64,000 nt of DNA, taken from assembly GCA_003212315.1 (NCBI GenBank), contig QCQB01000004.1, forward strand, positions 1 to 64,000. The letters run 5' to 3'. The notes under the pieces were generated by a model that saw nothing but the letters and a program-made list of their open reading frames with translations, did not search any database and was not told the DNA's origin. This DNA comes from SAR116 cluster bacterium AG-447-C21 (GTDB lineage Bacteria > Pseudomonadota > Alphaproteobacteria > Thalassobaculales > Thalassobaculaceae). Below are positions 37,701-45,891 of this stretch, piece after piece (the stretch's first letter is position 1; each line of letters begins with the position of its first letter). Both the position numbers and the translations under genes were made by a program.

Positions 37701-37780
37701 AGTCTAATCCATAGCCCCGTGGCGAATGTATCTGCAAAAGGTAAATCTGTGTCTATCGAGAAAATATTGTATTTAGACAT
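34739..37780 (-). CDS. addB: AddB subunit, double-strand break repair nuclease
   Basis: Partner of AddA, of the alphaproteobacterial AddB type. The 1013-residue protein has a degenerate helicase-like N-terminal half (VPHRRAARVVED where a P-loop would be) and IIAGSTGSIPAT, followed by the C-terminal nuclease with GSFIHKALE, ADRIDQG and YTIIDYKTGN. The Cys residues that hold the iron-sulfur cluster of Bacillus AddB are not seen after the nuclease motif. The start could be ATG 37780 or TTG 37792 (the latter in TTGA overlap with the nucleotidyltransferase stop); ATG was chosen. Confidence 0.91.
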   Translation of the reverse strand: MSKYNIFSIDTDLPFADTFATGLWIRLNKDPITLRQSMIFVPHRRAARVVEDALVRVMGETAVILPQILAIGDADADEIDQMDLAQIDDRKMDSDIIVPAIPSLRRQILLTQLIRTYLKANISDKKIGGSEGASLYQASRLAEDLSKLLDRMQTENIPFKDLEQLVPDIYAEHWQKTLIFLKIITEAWPRILNEEGATDPASYRNEKLRRMQIYFKQQPERHIIIAGSTGSIPATANLMETVAALPKGAVVLPGLDRGLEDNSWEAIINDVTHPQHVLSKLLSKLSIVPGDVSDWSPLVKGQTCVRKEKGRMRFLSEVMRPAITTEKWHDLEKTFITKSDLDGIAVLECQDFQSEASTIALILRETLETNGKTASLITADRSLARRVKSELKRWDINIDDSAGIPITETPFLVFWRLIGKMVEDGLAPVSFLAAMKHPLARGGISAGAFKRNTRLLEQLILRGPRPAIGIDGLIRALEMSMGEDRENVGASIVTVKEKKDLHDWIIDLSAPIRELEKLIRCPSVKVQDIFEKHNQLFEKLVSDGSENSSWDAYSADYREQIASMFSNIFEMCHDFPVISGQEYLPFLESLLSSATYRAPFGVHPRLSILGPLEGRLMHFDRVILAGLNEGSWPPEPQADPWMSRPMRSDIGLPLPEIRIGQSAHDFVQLCGAKEVFLTRSKRINGTPTVVSRWLLRMSSLIESLDYGGALDEANANWISWQNSLDTPNCTRRLSPPTPRPVLAQRPRSFSVTQIGAWLRNPYHIYARQILKLVPLGVLDSEPIAVDRGSFIHKALETFVKDGIPSDLNEAKNKLIQHGRSAFGETLDHPAVWAFWWPRFLKIANWFVEQESKNNSEIINKKAEVRGHIMLTFASGAVKLKAIADRIDQGIEQPYTIIDYKTGNIPPRRELISGLSPQLPLEGLILREGGFLETSAQIRTQLKYIQLTGGDPPGKEVILEEDTDVLISMAEEGLRKLIEAFDNDGTPYLAYPDPNNKMTYDDYEHLSRVKEWSF

Positions 37781-37788
37781 TCTTTTTC

Positions 37789-38553
37789 TCAAAAAAATGG
37801 CACGGGTGGGGAATGGCCATTTATGAAACGATTACGAGCCAACTCTAAATCAGTTGGGGTACTGATGTGATACCAAAGGCCATCATGAACTACCCCATAT
37901 AATCGATTTGATTTAATAGCGTGGTCGTAGGCCCAATTTAAAGAAAAAGCACCATCCGGGGCATCAGTAAAAATAGCAGGATTTATTATCGAGATTCCCA
38001 TATACGAAAAAGGGGCAACACTTTTTTCCGACCGGCGCGATAATCTTCCCAACTGATCCATAGTAAAATCACCTAAACCATGAAAATTGTTAACACTAGA
38101 CATCGGAGCCAGCATTAACAAAATATCCATAATCTCGGGATCCCAAGACTCTGCTAATCTCAAAAGAGGACTCTTCATTCCGTCAACCCATACGCTGTCA
38201 CCATTTAATACATAAAAAGCTTCTTTACCAAGCAAAGGTAATGCCTTCTTTACGCCACCACCTGTTTCCAATGGATCCTTTTCACTAGACAGCAATAAAC
38301 GGCTATCGTTTAGAGCCATTATGTGTTCTTCAATATTTGACGCCAAATGACATGTGTTTATGACAATTTTTTTTATACCTGTTTTGAATAGGTGCTCTAT
38401 TGCCCTATCAAGAATTGTCGAGCCAGAAATTATAAGCATTGGCTTAGGTATGCGTTCAGTGAGAGGCAACATTCTCTCGCCACGTCCTGCAGCTAGAACT
38501 ATAGCGCTGTCCGGTATAACACAGGGTCTAGCTGGAAGTGTATCTAGAAACAT
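37789..38553 (-). CDS. murU: N-acetylmuramate-1-phosphate uridylyltransferase-like nucleotidyltransferase
   Basis: Sugar-1-phosphate nucleotidyltransferase of 254 residues. The pyrophosphorylase signature AIVLAAGRGERMLPLT (about 17-32) is followed by PKPMLII, the loop ETGGGVKKAL and the metal Asp in YVLNGDSVWVD. With the upstream kinase gene it fits the AmgK-MurU cell-wall recycling route that makes UDP-MurNAc from MurNAc-1-phosphate and bypasses de novo synthesis. ATG 38553 overlaps the kinase gene by 10 bases. Close relatives using other sugars (for example mannose-1-phosphate) remain possible. Confidence 0.85.
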   Translation of the reverse strand: MFLDTLPARPCVIPDSAIVLAAGRGERMLPLTERIPKPMLIISGSTILDRAIEHLFKTGIKKIVINTCHLASNIEEHIMALNDSRLLLSSEKDPLETGGGVKKALPLLGKEAFYVLNGDSVWVDGMKSPLLRLAESWDPEIMDILLMLAPMSSVNNFHGLGDFTMDQLGRLSRRSEKSVAPFSYMGISIINPAIFTDAPDGAFSLNWAYDHAIKSNRLYGVVHDGLWYHISTPTDLELARNRFINGHSPPVPFF

Positions 38554-39590
38554 TTTGAACCAACAGTATTCAGATCAATTTCTGCATTTACAGCGTCCTC
38601 GGGGACATTATTTAATAACCATTCCTGTAGTGGTCTCATATGAGGCTGAGTGAGATTTGCTAGCGTATGGTTCCATAATCTTGGAATATGGGTTAGATAT
38701 TGGTGGTTACCGTATTTTAAAGATTGTCGAGTGAATATCCCAAACACCTTTAGTGCACGTTGGGTTCCTAGGGCATAATACGCGTTCATAAAATTTTCCT
38801 GATTGATACTACTTCCCATTCCATCAAAATACCTATCGAGTATTTTATGCTTAAGAGCAGGCTTTATATCCCTTCGAGAGTCTTGAAGTAAGGACACCAC
38901 ATCGTAGCTGGCCGGGCCTTGAACTGCATCTTGAAAGTCTAGCAACCCACACGACCCTATATTATCCCGGTCTGACAAATGCATGAGGTTATCCACATGA
39001 TAATCCCTCAAGACCAGTATACTTTGCGATCCATCAACAAATTGTTTGAGGCATATTTTCCATAAGGATAAAAATTCTTTTCTCATGGAATCTGACACTT
39101 GTATTTTTAATCTTGGGACTAAATACCAGTCCAAAAACAACAGTACTTCCTCGACAAATTTTTGGCTATCGTATTTCGGTAGAAACGTAATTTCGTCTTT
39201 ATAATTTCTGCGCCCCAAGTCGATGAGTAAGTCAATTGCCAAATGGTACAAACACAGCTCATCTTTGTCTTCGGATAGTGCTTTTGTGTATGTTTCATTG
39301 CCGAAATCTTCCAGAATTAAAAATCCGTTCATAGAATCGACCTTGAACACTCTAGGGGCACTGAAACCATAGCCATTCAATAGTTTGGAGATTTCTATAA
39401 ACGGTCTCGTATCTTCTTTTTCTGGAGGTGCATCCATCACAACAAAACTGACTTCGTTTGCCTTGACTCTAAAATAACGCCGAAAAGAACAATCATCCGC
39501 AAGGGGGGTGACTTGAAAGTCCCCTAATGCATTTTCCTTCAAAAATTTTTGGAGAAGTAAGAATCTTTGCTCACTTTCTCGGATTTCCAT
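38544..39590 (-). CDS. amgK: Aminoglycoside-phosphotransferase-fold sugar kinase, AmgK-like
   Basis: A 348-residue APH-fold kinase; AmgK phosphorylates N-acetylmuramate (and GlcNAc) at the anomeric position for recycling. Visible motifs are the N-lobe SFRRYFRV, ILEDFGNETY, the catalytic loop VLRDYHVDNLMHL with its Asp, and the metal-binding GLLDFQDAVQGP. The start could be ATG 39590 or TTG 39596 in a TTGA overlap with the tsaE stop; ATG was chosen. Operon tsaE-amgK-murU-addB-addA is standard for the class and supports the assignment over drug-resistance kinases. Confidence 0.86.
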   Translation of the reverse strand: MEIRESEQRFLLLQKFLKENALGDFQVTPLADDCSFRRYFRVKANEVSFVVMDAPPEKEDTRPFIEISKLLNGYGFSAPRVFKVDSMNGFLILEDFGNETYTKALSEDKDELCLYHLAIDLLIDLGRRNYKDEITFLPKYDSQKFVEEVLLFLDWYLVPRLKIQVSDSMRKEFLSLWKICLKQFVDGSQSILVLRDYHVDNLMHLSDRDNIGSCGLLDFQDAVQGPASYDVVSLLQDSRRDIKPALKHKILDRYFDGMGSSINQENFMNAYYALGTQRALKVFGIFTRQSLKYGNHQYLTHIPRLWNHTLANLTQPHMRPLQEWLLNNVPEDAVNAEIDLNTVGSKCF

Positions 39591-39592
39591 TT

Positions 39593-40090
39593 TCAAGCCG
39601 AAAGACCCTCACTGTTTTTTATGTTAAGATGTTGCCATTTCTCTGGTCCACGAAGTGTAATAATGCGCTCTTCAAGATATGCTGAAAACTCGAAATGAAT
39701 TTCTAATCTTTTTTTGGGTAAAAGTTTAATTGCATTTTCTGGCCACTCGATAAGAACAATCCCTTCAGAAAATGCATCTTCTATTCCCAGTTCTATTACC
39801 TCATCTTCCGCAGAGGTCCGGTAAAGATCATAATGCCAAATTTCAAATGTATTGAACTGTCTCATTATTTGATAGTTTTGAACCAATGTATATGTCGGGC
39901 TTGGCACCTCTTGTTTAGAGTTTGTCAGGCTTCTTATAAAAGCACGGCAAAAACCGGTTTTACCGGCGCCAAGATCACCAAACAAACAAATAACATCGCC
40001 AACACCTGACAAAGAAGCTACGGTCTCAGCAAAGAATTTTGTTTCGGCTTCGCTTTTGATTTTAAATTTATCAATAAAAGGGACGTCCAT
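39593..40090 (-). CDS. tsaE: tRNA t6A synthesis ATPase TsaE
   Basis: ATPase subunit of the TsaBDE complex that makes threonylcarbamoyl-A37 in ANN-decoding tRNAs. The 165-residue protein has Walker A FGDLGAGKTGFCRAF near residue 45, SPTYTLVQNY, the acidic HYDLYRT and LIEWPENA, all typical of TsaE. ATG 40090 has AGGA 4-5 bases upstream; an in-frame GTG at 40108 lacks a ribosome site. It is the first gene of the minus-strand operon; the 271 bases between it and hyuB should carry its promoter. Confidence 0.92.
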   Translation of the reverse strand: MDVPFIDKFKIKSEAETKFFAETVASLSGVGDVICLFGDLGAGKTGFCRAFIRSLTNSKQEVPSPTYTLVQNYQIMRQFNTFEIWHYDLYRTSAEDEVIELGIEDAFSEGIVLIEWPENAIKLLPKKRLEIHFEFSAYLEERIITLRGPEKWQHLNIKNSEGLSA

Positions 40091-40361
40091 ATATCCTGTC
40101 TTTATCACCGTATGGATTATAAATCATTTGTAAAACAACTACAGCCAGTCTTTATTGGGGAGAATTGATGTTCTTGGTAATTTTTACAAGTACCTTAATG
40201 TATCTACCGGAAACGATGATACTTTTAGGATATTTTCGGGTGTCTGCTCGATAAGGCCTGTCGGCGAATCGCTGATACGTAATACGATTTTTCATCGTGA
40301 TCATGGCATGATTAAATACTAGCGTGGAGACCGAACCCTAGGCAATTTTTATTCCAAGCGA

Positions 40362-42044
40362 TTAATTTTTATAAAATTTTCTCAAAAATTTATCGCTAAA
40401 TTTTCCAGAAACTTTATCGGATTTTATCAATTCCTTTGACCTTTTTTTGGGATCACCATAGCCGCCAGCTCCCGGTGTATTTACTACCAGTGCCTGGTTC
40501 GGCTTTAATGGCATATCCGGTGGTTTATGAGACAATTGTATAGGCAGACACTGATCCTCTTCCAACCAAAAACTTCCACTTTGACCCGAACATCCGTCGA
40601 AAATTCCCCAGGGGCTATTTCTAAACCTCTCCCCTACACCGTTAAATATGCATGTGTGTCCTATTGGTCGAACGACGCGTTGCAGCCCCAATCCTCCACG
40701 ATATTTTCCAGCACCGCCTGAATCTGGTATAAAACCATACCGATCAACGCGCAGTGGATACTCCATCTCTATCGCCTCTATCGGCAAATTAGAGGTGTTG
40801 GTGATATGGACTTGCACGCCATCTTTACCGTCGCGATCATTTCGACCTCCAAATCCACCGCCAAGAGTTTCTAAGTAAACATAAGGTTCTCCAGTTTCAG
40901 GATCGTTACCCGCAAAAACTGCCATTGTATTCGCTCCATTGGCAGCGCCAACGGCTGCCTCAGGTAATGCTGATGACAAAGCGCCGATGACAACATCAAT
41001 TATTCTTTGGGACGTATGGGCTCGAGCTGCAACTGAAGCTGGGGCGATACAACTCACCATTGTTCCCATAGGTGCGACTACCTCAACTGCATCCAATACT
41101 CCCTGATTATTGGGAATCTCTGGGTCCAGCATAGCCTTTAAGACATAGCACACGGCCGCTTTGGTGCCATGTAATGGTATATTAATGTTTCCTGGCGTCT
41201 GCGGGGAAGTACCCGCAAAATCAAATAATGCTGATTTTCCTTTTATCGTAGCAGTTAAATTTATCGGAACGTTTACAGCCTCTCTACCATCATCATCCAT
41301 TACATCTTCGAACCGGTATACGCCATCGGGAATGAGAGTGATGGCTGAGAGCATCCGTTCGTACGTTCTGTCTATAATCTCGTTAAAAACATTTCTTATA
41401 ACATCACCCGAATATTTATTTATCATTTCAAATAGACGCCTTGCAGCTAAATGCAGTGCTGAAAATTGAGCATTATAATCTCCTCTACGTTCCTCTCTAA
41501 CGCGAACATTGAGCAATAATATATCAAAAATGTCCTGATCTAATTTTCCTTTCCTAAATAACTTTACAACTGGTATGCGCAAACCCTCTTGATAGATATC
41601 TTTCATTCCCCCTGCCATCGAGCCTGGAGACATACCCCCAATATCCGCATGATGAGCAATATTACAAACAAAACCGAGTAATTGCCCATCTGCGAAAACA
41701 GGCATGGCTAAACTAACATCCGGAAGATGTGTCCCTCCCCCTTCGTGAGGGTCATTAGCCGCGAAAATATCCCCCTCCGTTATCTCATCTAAAGGAAATT
41801 TTTTGAATATTGCTTGCATCTGGCCCAGAACGGAAGCGATATGCACGGGTATACTATTGGCCGCCTGCGCAACAAGTCGTCCCGTCCTATCAACTATCGC
41901 ACAGGAGTGATCGTGTCGTTCTTTTATATTCGTTGAGTATGCACTTTTCATCAAAGCTATGAAAGCTTCATCTACTACCGACTGGAGTCCATTCGATAAT
42001 ATTTCAATGGTCACCGGATCAAGCTTTATCGCCTCTTTTTTCAT
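40362..42044 (-). CDS. hyuB: Hydantoinase/oxoprolinase subunit B
   Basis: B subunit of an ATP-dependent amide/lactam hydrolase (hydantoinase, 5-oxoprolinase or related carboxylase family), 560 residues. Family motifs include VDEAFIALMKSAYSTNIKERHDHSCA, here the stretch from about residue 24, DRTGRLVAQAANSIPVH, AANDPHEGGGTHLPDV (metal-binding region), GGGFGGRNDRDG and NTPGAGGYGDP. The start overlaps the hyuA stop by one base (TAATG). The actual substrate cannot be read; nearby GGT-like and gdhA genes make 5-oxoproline attractive, hydantoin or N-methylhydantoin also possible. Confidence 0.9.
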   Translation of the reverse strand: MKKEAIKLDPVTIEILSNGLQSVVDEAFIALMKSAYSTNIKERHDHSCAIVDRTGRLVAQAANSIPVHIASVLGQMQAIFKKFPLDEITEGDIFAANDPHEGGGTHLPDVSLAMPVFADGQLLGFVCNIAHHADIGGMSPGSMAGGMKDIYQEGLRIPVVKLFRKGKLDQDIFDILLLNVRVREERRGDYNAQFSALHLAARRLFEMINKYSGDVIRNVFNEIIDRTYERMLSAITLIPDGVYRFEDVMDDDGREAVNVPINLTATIKGKSALFDFAGTSPQTPGNINIPLHGTKAAVCYVLKAMLDPEIPNNQGVLDAVEVVAPMGTMVSCIAPASVAARAHTSQRIIDVVIGALSSALPEAAVGAANGANTMAVFAGNDPETGEPYVYLETLGGGFGGRNDRDGKDGVQVHITNTSNLPIEAIEMEYPLRVDRYGFIPDSGGAGKYRGGLGLQRVVRPIGHTCIFNGVGERFRNSPWGIFDGCSGQSGSFWLEEDQCLPIQLSHKPPDMPLKPNQALVVNTPGAGGYGDPKKRSKELIKSDKVSGKFSDKFLRKFYKN

Positions 42045-44098
42045 TACTTAACCTTTATTATTAAATTACCCGAACTATCGACTTTGACTGTATCGCCCGG
42101 AAATATAACCGTTACCGCGTCCAATTGCTCAATAATCGCAGGCCCAACTAATGCGTGACCAAATCTCAAATCACCACGAGAATATATGGGTGTTTTCGAA
42201 GGTTTATTGGGCTCAAACCAAACAGATCTCTGAGAAATAGGATGCGGTGAATTATTAAGGTGTTCTTCGCTGACTGGATTTATTTCTGCAGAGGATCTTC
42301 CCAACGCCATTAACCGAATATTTACAATTTCAATTGGATCTTTTTCCGTGAAATGACCGTACGTCTTTTCGTGTTGTTCATAAAACCTTCCCGTTAACAC
42401 CTCTAAGGAAGATGAGTAATCTAAAATTGGCGGGCCTGAAAGCTCAATCCAGGGAATTGTTAACTCGAAGTTCTGTCTAACATACCGCATATCAAAGCTT
42501 ATCCGAGTAATACGATCCTCCCCCATTATCCCTTCTTCTTGGAACCATTGTTCAGCGCGGCTTACTAATCCTTTCAAATCTTTTTGTATATTTTGAATGG
42601 TGTTGCGATTGTATGGAACTCGCCTTGTTACGACAAAATCTTCCTTAAGATCAGATACAACTAATCCTTGAGCGCACAAAATACCTGGGGATGGCGGGAC
42701 AATAATTTCACTCATATCTAACTCTTTAGCAACATCCGCTGCATGAAGAGCACCAGCACCTCCAAATGCCATTAAACTAAAATCGCGCGGATCATGACCT
42801 CTTTCGATAGAAACAGCTCGTATAGCTCTAACCATATTAGAGACGACAATCCCTATTATCCCATGCGCAGTTCTTTCTATTGAGAACTCAAGTCTTTCTG
42901 CTATCGGTAAAATAGCGGTTTCAGCTTTCGCTATATCAAGGCTCATTGCACCACCAATTAGCTTATCAGGCAGACGCCCAAGAATTAAATTGGCATCAGA
43001 AACTGTAGCCTGTTTTCCACCACGACTGTAGCACGCTGGCCCTGGCTCGGCGCCAGCGCTCAACGGTCCTACTTTCATGAGATTATCTTTATCAAACCAG
43101 GCGACTGACCCACCGCCGGCACCAACAGTATGAATATCAATCATCGGCAGCCGTACTGGAAAATCTGCTACCACTCTATCGTATCCAATTCCTGACTCGT
43201 AATTTTGTATCAACGCGACATCAGCACTGGTGCCACCCATATCAAGTGTAATTATGTTTGCTCTTTCTCCCAATTTTGCCTGATAAATAGCTCCCACGGT
43301 TCCAGCCGCCGGTCCCGATAATGCTGTACGTATTGGCATTGCCTCAGCGCGCTCTACTGACATCAACCCACCACTAGATTGATTAATCCCAAGTCTTGCA
43401 TTTGGCGCTTTTTCCTTAAATTTTTTGCCCAATTTTCGCATGTATTCGCCAATAACCGGTTGCAAATAAGCATTTAATAAAGTGGTCGAAAATCGCTCAT
43501 ATTCCCTAAACTCTGGCTGCACCTCAGCAGATAGAGAAATCTGCAAATTGGGAATATTCATGCTTAATTCTTCCCTAATCTTTTTTTCATGTTCTGGCAT
43601 AAGAAAAGAAAACAGCAGGCAAACTGCACAAGCTTCAGCGTTTGAAGCCTTAACCCTTTGTATGATGTCTGAGATTGCGTTAGTCGAAAGCGGTTTAATT
43701 ACCTCGCCTTTCGAACCGACTCGTTCAGCGATCTCAAAACGCATGTGCCTTTCTGATAGAGGTAGCGGATTATCCGCTTTGAGATCATACATCTTCGGTC
43801 TTATTTGACGACCAATTTCCAGTAAGTCCTTAAATCCCTCTGTTGTAATAACGGCGACCCTAGCACCGCGTCTTTGAATCAAGGCATTAGTGGCAACAGT
43901 AGTGCCATGCGCCAAACGAACTATCTCCCCAACATCAATTCCACTTTTTTCAAGTAAAGAGTCGAGCCCGGTCATGATAGCCAACGAGGGATCATTCGGA
44001 GTAGACGGGGTTTTGTGCAAAAAAACGCGTCCATCACTAATATTCATGGCATGGAAATCTGTGAATGTTCCTCCAACATCAACACCAATAAACCACAT
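42044..44098 (-). CDS. hyuA: Hydantoinase/oxoprolinase subunit A
   Basis: ATP-binding A subunit, 684 residues, of the actin/ASKHA-like fold. It starts with FIGVDVGGTFTDFHA (phosphate loop), followed by LAHGTTVATNALIQRRG, a central ITLDMGGTSADVAL, the GAGGGSVAWFD turn, GPACYSRGG and FGGAGALHA. Together with HyuB it would activate a lactam carbonyl by phosphorylation before ring opening. ATG 44098 has AGGA upstream. It lies 110 bases downstream of the amidase gene on the same strand and may be part of one transcript with it. Confidence 0.91.
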   Translation of the reverse strand: MWFIGVDVGGTFTDFHAMNISDGRVFLHKTPSTPNDPSLAIMTGLDSLLEKSGIDVGEIVRLAHGTTVATNALIQRRGARVAVITTEGFKDLLEIGRQIRPKMYDLKADNPLPLSERHMRFEIAERVGSKGEVIKPLSTNAISDIIQRVKASNAEACAVCLLFSFLMPEHEKKIREELSMNIPNLQISLSAEVQPEFREYERFSTTLLNAYLQPVIGEYMRKLGKKFKEKAPNARLGINQSSGGLMSVERAEAMPIRTALSGPAAGTVGAIYQAKLGERANIITLDMGGTSADVALIQNYESGIGYDRVVADFPVRLPMIDIHTVGAGGGSVAWFDKDNLMKVGPLSAGAEPGPACYSRGGKQATVSDANLILGRLPDKLIGGAMSLDIAKAETAILPIAERLEFSIERTAHGIIGIVVSNMVRAIRAVSIERGHDPRDFSLMAFGGAGALHAADVAKELDMSEIIVPPSPGILCAQGLVVSDLKEDFVVTRRVPYNRNTIQNIQKDLKGLVSRAEQWFQEEGIMGEDRITRISFDMRYVRQNFELTIPWIELSGPPILDYSSSLEVLTGRFYEQHEKTYGHFTEKDPIEIVNIRLMALGRSSAEINPVSEEHLNNSPHPISQRSVWFEPNKPSKTPIYSRGDLRFGHALVGPAIIEQLDAVTVIFPGDTVKVDSSGNLIIKVK

Positions 44099-44208
44099 TA
44101 CTTACATATCCTCTATTCCTTGAGAAACAATCGACAGCCCTATAATAACCTCACAGTAAAACCGAATATATTAATCTTGCACGCCAGCTTCAAATAAGTA
44201 GCGAGTTA

Positions 44209-45621
44209 TTAAGGTAAAGTCGCCGTTTTATCTAAATCGGGATGCATTTTTGTCCAATTTGTAACCGCCTCATAAGAAGCAGCTATTCTATACGCCATGG
44301 TCTCATCAAATTGATTGGTTATTATTTGCATAGACATCGGCAAACCATCCCCATCGAACCCTATAGGTACAGCAAGAGCTGGGTTCCCCGTCACATTGAA
44401 CGGTGTTCGAGCTTGTCGGGAATAATATTTATCACATGCAGCTTGATCTTCTATTGGAAATGCTACTTCCATATTATTCACGGTTACTATTGCATCAAAT
44501 TTTTTAAAAAATTCATTGAATTCTGCTGCATAACGCGCCCTTGTTCTAACTGCTTGGACATAATCGACTGCATTAAACGCAGTCCCTGGTAATAATCTGG
44601 TTAATAATGACTCGCCATACTCATCTGTCCTTTCAACCAACCATTTCTCGTGAATAGCGCAAGCTTCCGACAATAAAATAATGCGATTACACGTAGCAAA
44701 ATCGATAAGGGGACGCGTTTTTATTTCTTCTAGCACAGCACCATTGTTAGCTAAAACAGCAAAAGCATTCTCGAGGCCAGACGACATCTCTTTGCTTGCA
44801 ATCATATCTTCTTGGTAAAAGTGTTTTATAACGCCTATCTTTAATCCCTTTACTCCTGAGCCAGAGTATTTTGAAAAATCAGGTGTTACAACATCTGAGC
44901 TCCCTGGGTCTTGCTCATCGAATCCGGAGATTATAGATAATGCCAGAGCGTTGTCCCTAACCGTGCGAGTTAGTGGGCCCACATGATCTAAGGAGAATGA
45001 GAGTGGTATTACGCCTCTACGACTAACACGACCATAGGTCGCTTTCATTCCAAAAAGTCCATTCATTGATGCTGGATTTCGCACTGATCCTCCAGTATCA
45101 GTGCCTAGTGCTATCGGGACAAACCCAGCGGCGACCGCAGCACCGGAACCACTCGAAGAACCTCCAGGGAAGTAGTCCCGTCCCCAGGCGTTTCTGGCTG
45201 GTGGCCATGGAAGGTCAAATGAAGGTCCCCCAAGAGCAAATTCATGGGTGGATAATTTACCCAGTAATATCCCACCTGCTCGCTTGAGACGCATAGTTAC
45301 CTCGGCATCGTTTTTGGCAATATTGTCCGCAAATAATCTTGAATGCGCGGTAGTAGGCCAATCCGCAGCATCAATAATATCCTTTAGGGCGAACGGAACG
45401 CCATGAATTGCACCTATTTTCTCTTTTTTCTGCACGGCCTCGTCTGCCTTCTTGGCATCCTCCAGTGCCTCGTCTGGACGTAATGTTAAAAAAGCATTAA
45501 GGCCGGTATCATACTTCTCTATTCTGTCCAATAACGCTTTGGTTAACTCTAGCGAGGTTAGTTGCCTGGTTGCTATTAATTCGGCTGCTTCATGGGCCTC
45601 TAACCAATGTAGTTCTGTCAT
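44209..45621 (-). CDS. Amidase, amidase-signature family
   Basis: A 470-residue amidase-signature enzyme with the Ser-cisSer-Lys triad visible: the Lys in FALKDIID (about 78), then GGSSSGSGAAVAAGFVP and the nucleophile loop GTDTGGSVRNPASMNG (about 170-190). GatA-like proteins share this fold, but no gatB/gatC neighbours occur and the C-terminal part is shorter, so a stand-alone amidase is favoured (AtzF, AtzE or aryl-acylamidase type). ATG 45621 overlaps the stop of a 61-residue gene (ATGA) and has GGAG 8 bases upstream. It is upstream of hyuAB. Confidence 0.88.
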   Translation of the reverse strand: MTELHWLEAHEAAELIATRQLTSLELTKALLDRIEKYDTGLNAFLTLRPDEALEDAKKADEAVQKKEKIGAIHGVPFALKDIIDAADWPTTAHSRLFADNIAKNDAEVTMRLKRAGGILLGKLSTHEFALGGPSFDLPWPPARNAWGRDYFPGGSSSGSGAAVAAGFVPIALGTDTGGSVRNPASMNGLFGMKATYGRVSRRGVIPLSFSLDHVGPLTRTVRDNALALSIISGFDEQDPGSSDVVTPDFSKYSGSGVKGLKIGVIKHFYQEDMIASKEMSSGLENAFAVLANNGAVLEEIKTRPLIDFATCNRIILLSEACAIHEKWLVERTDEYGESLLTRLLPGTAFNAVDYVQAVRTRARYAAEFNEFFKKFDAIVTVNNMEVAFPIEDQAACDKYYSRQARTPFNVTGNPALAVPIGFDGDGLPMSMQIITNQFDETMAYRIAASYEAVTNWTKMHPDLDKTATLP

Positions 45622-45803
45622 TTTTTTGCACTCCAGTTGCCTGGATGATAAACGTGTGCTGGCTCGTAAAAAAATTCATTATTTCGGTCCAACCTTGCAG
45701 CAGCCGTGCTTGCCATTTTAATAGCAACTTCTGCCCTATCCGAACCGACAGCCTCAATGACTTCTTTTGGCATATACCGTTTGGCGAAATTTTTAATATC
45801 CAT
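45618..45803 (-). CDS. Small hypothetical protein, 61 residues, coupled to the amidase
   Basis: I do not recognise this protein. It opens MDIKNFAKRYMPKEVIEAV, has a central Ala-rich helix (KMASTAAARLDR) and ends FFYEPAHVYHPGNWSAKK, with several aromatic and His residues near the C-terminus. No signal peptide, membrane helix or Cys motif. Reality is supported by a strong ribosome site (GGGAGGAG) at normal distance before ATG 45803 and by the ATGA overlap with the amidase. Amidases of the AtzE type have a small partner (AtzG), but I see no convincing similarity to it. It may be a subunit or chaperone of the amidase; that is inference only. Confidence 0.65.
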   Translation of the reverse strand: MDIKNFAKRYMPKEVIEAVGSDRAEVAIKMASTAAARLDRNNEFFYEPAHVYHPGNWSAKK

Positions 45804-45891
45804 AAAGCTCCTCCCGACTTATTCTAATTCAACATTGCATGATGGTTCATGCAGGTCTAGATGTCAGTTAGAAATTTTAAGGAGTGATACG

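Noticed and set aside
44242-44592. 116-residue plus-strand open frame opposite the amidase gene
   Set aside because: Rich in Cys/His/Tyr/Ile from antisense codons, without zinc-motif regularity or a ribosome site; the amidase on the other strand accounts for the region.
45706-45891. 62-residue N-terminal extension of the GGT-like gene
   Set aside because: It overlaps the strongly supported opposite-strand 61-residue gene, has no homologous character and would bypass the clear AAGGAG site before ATG 45892.
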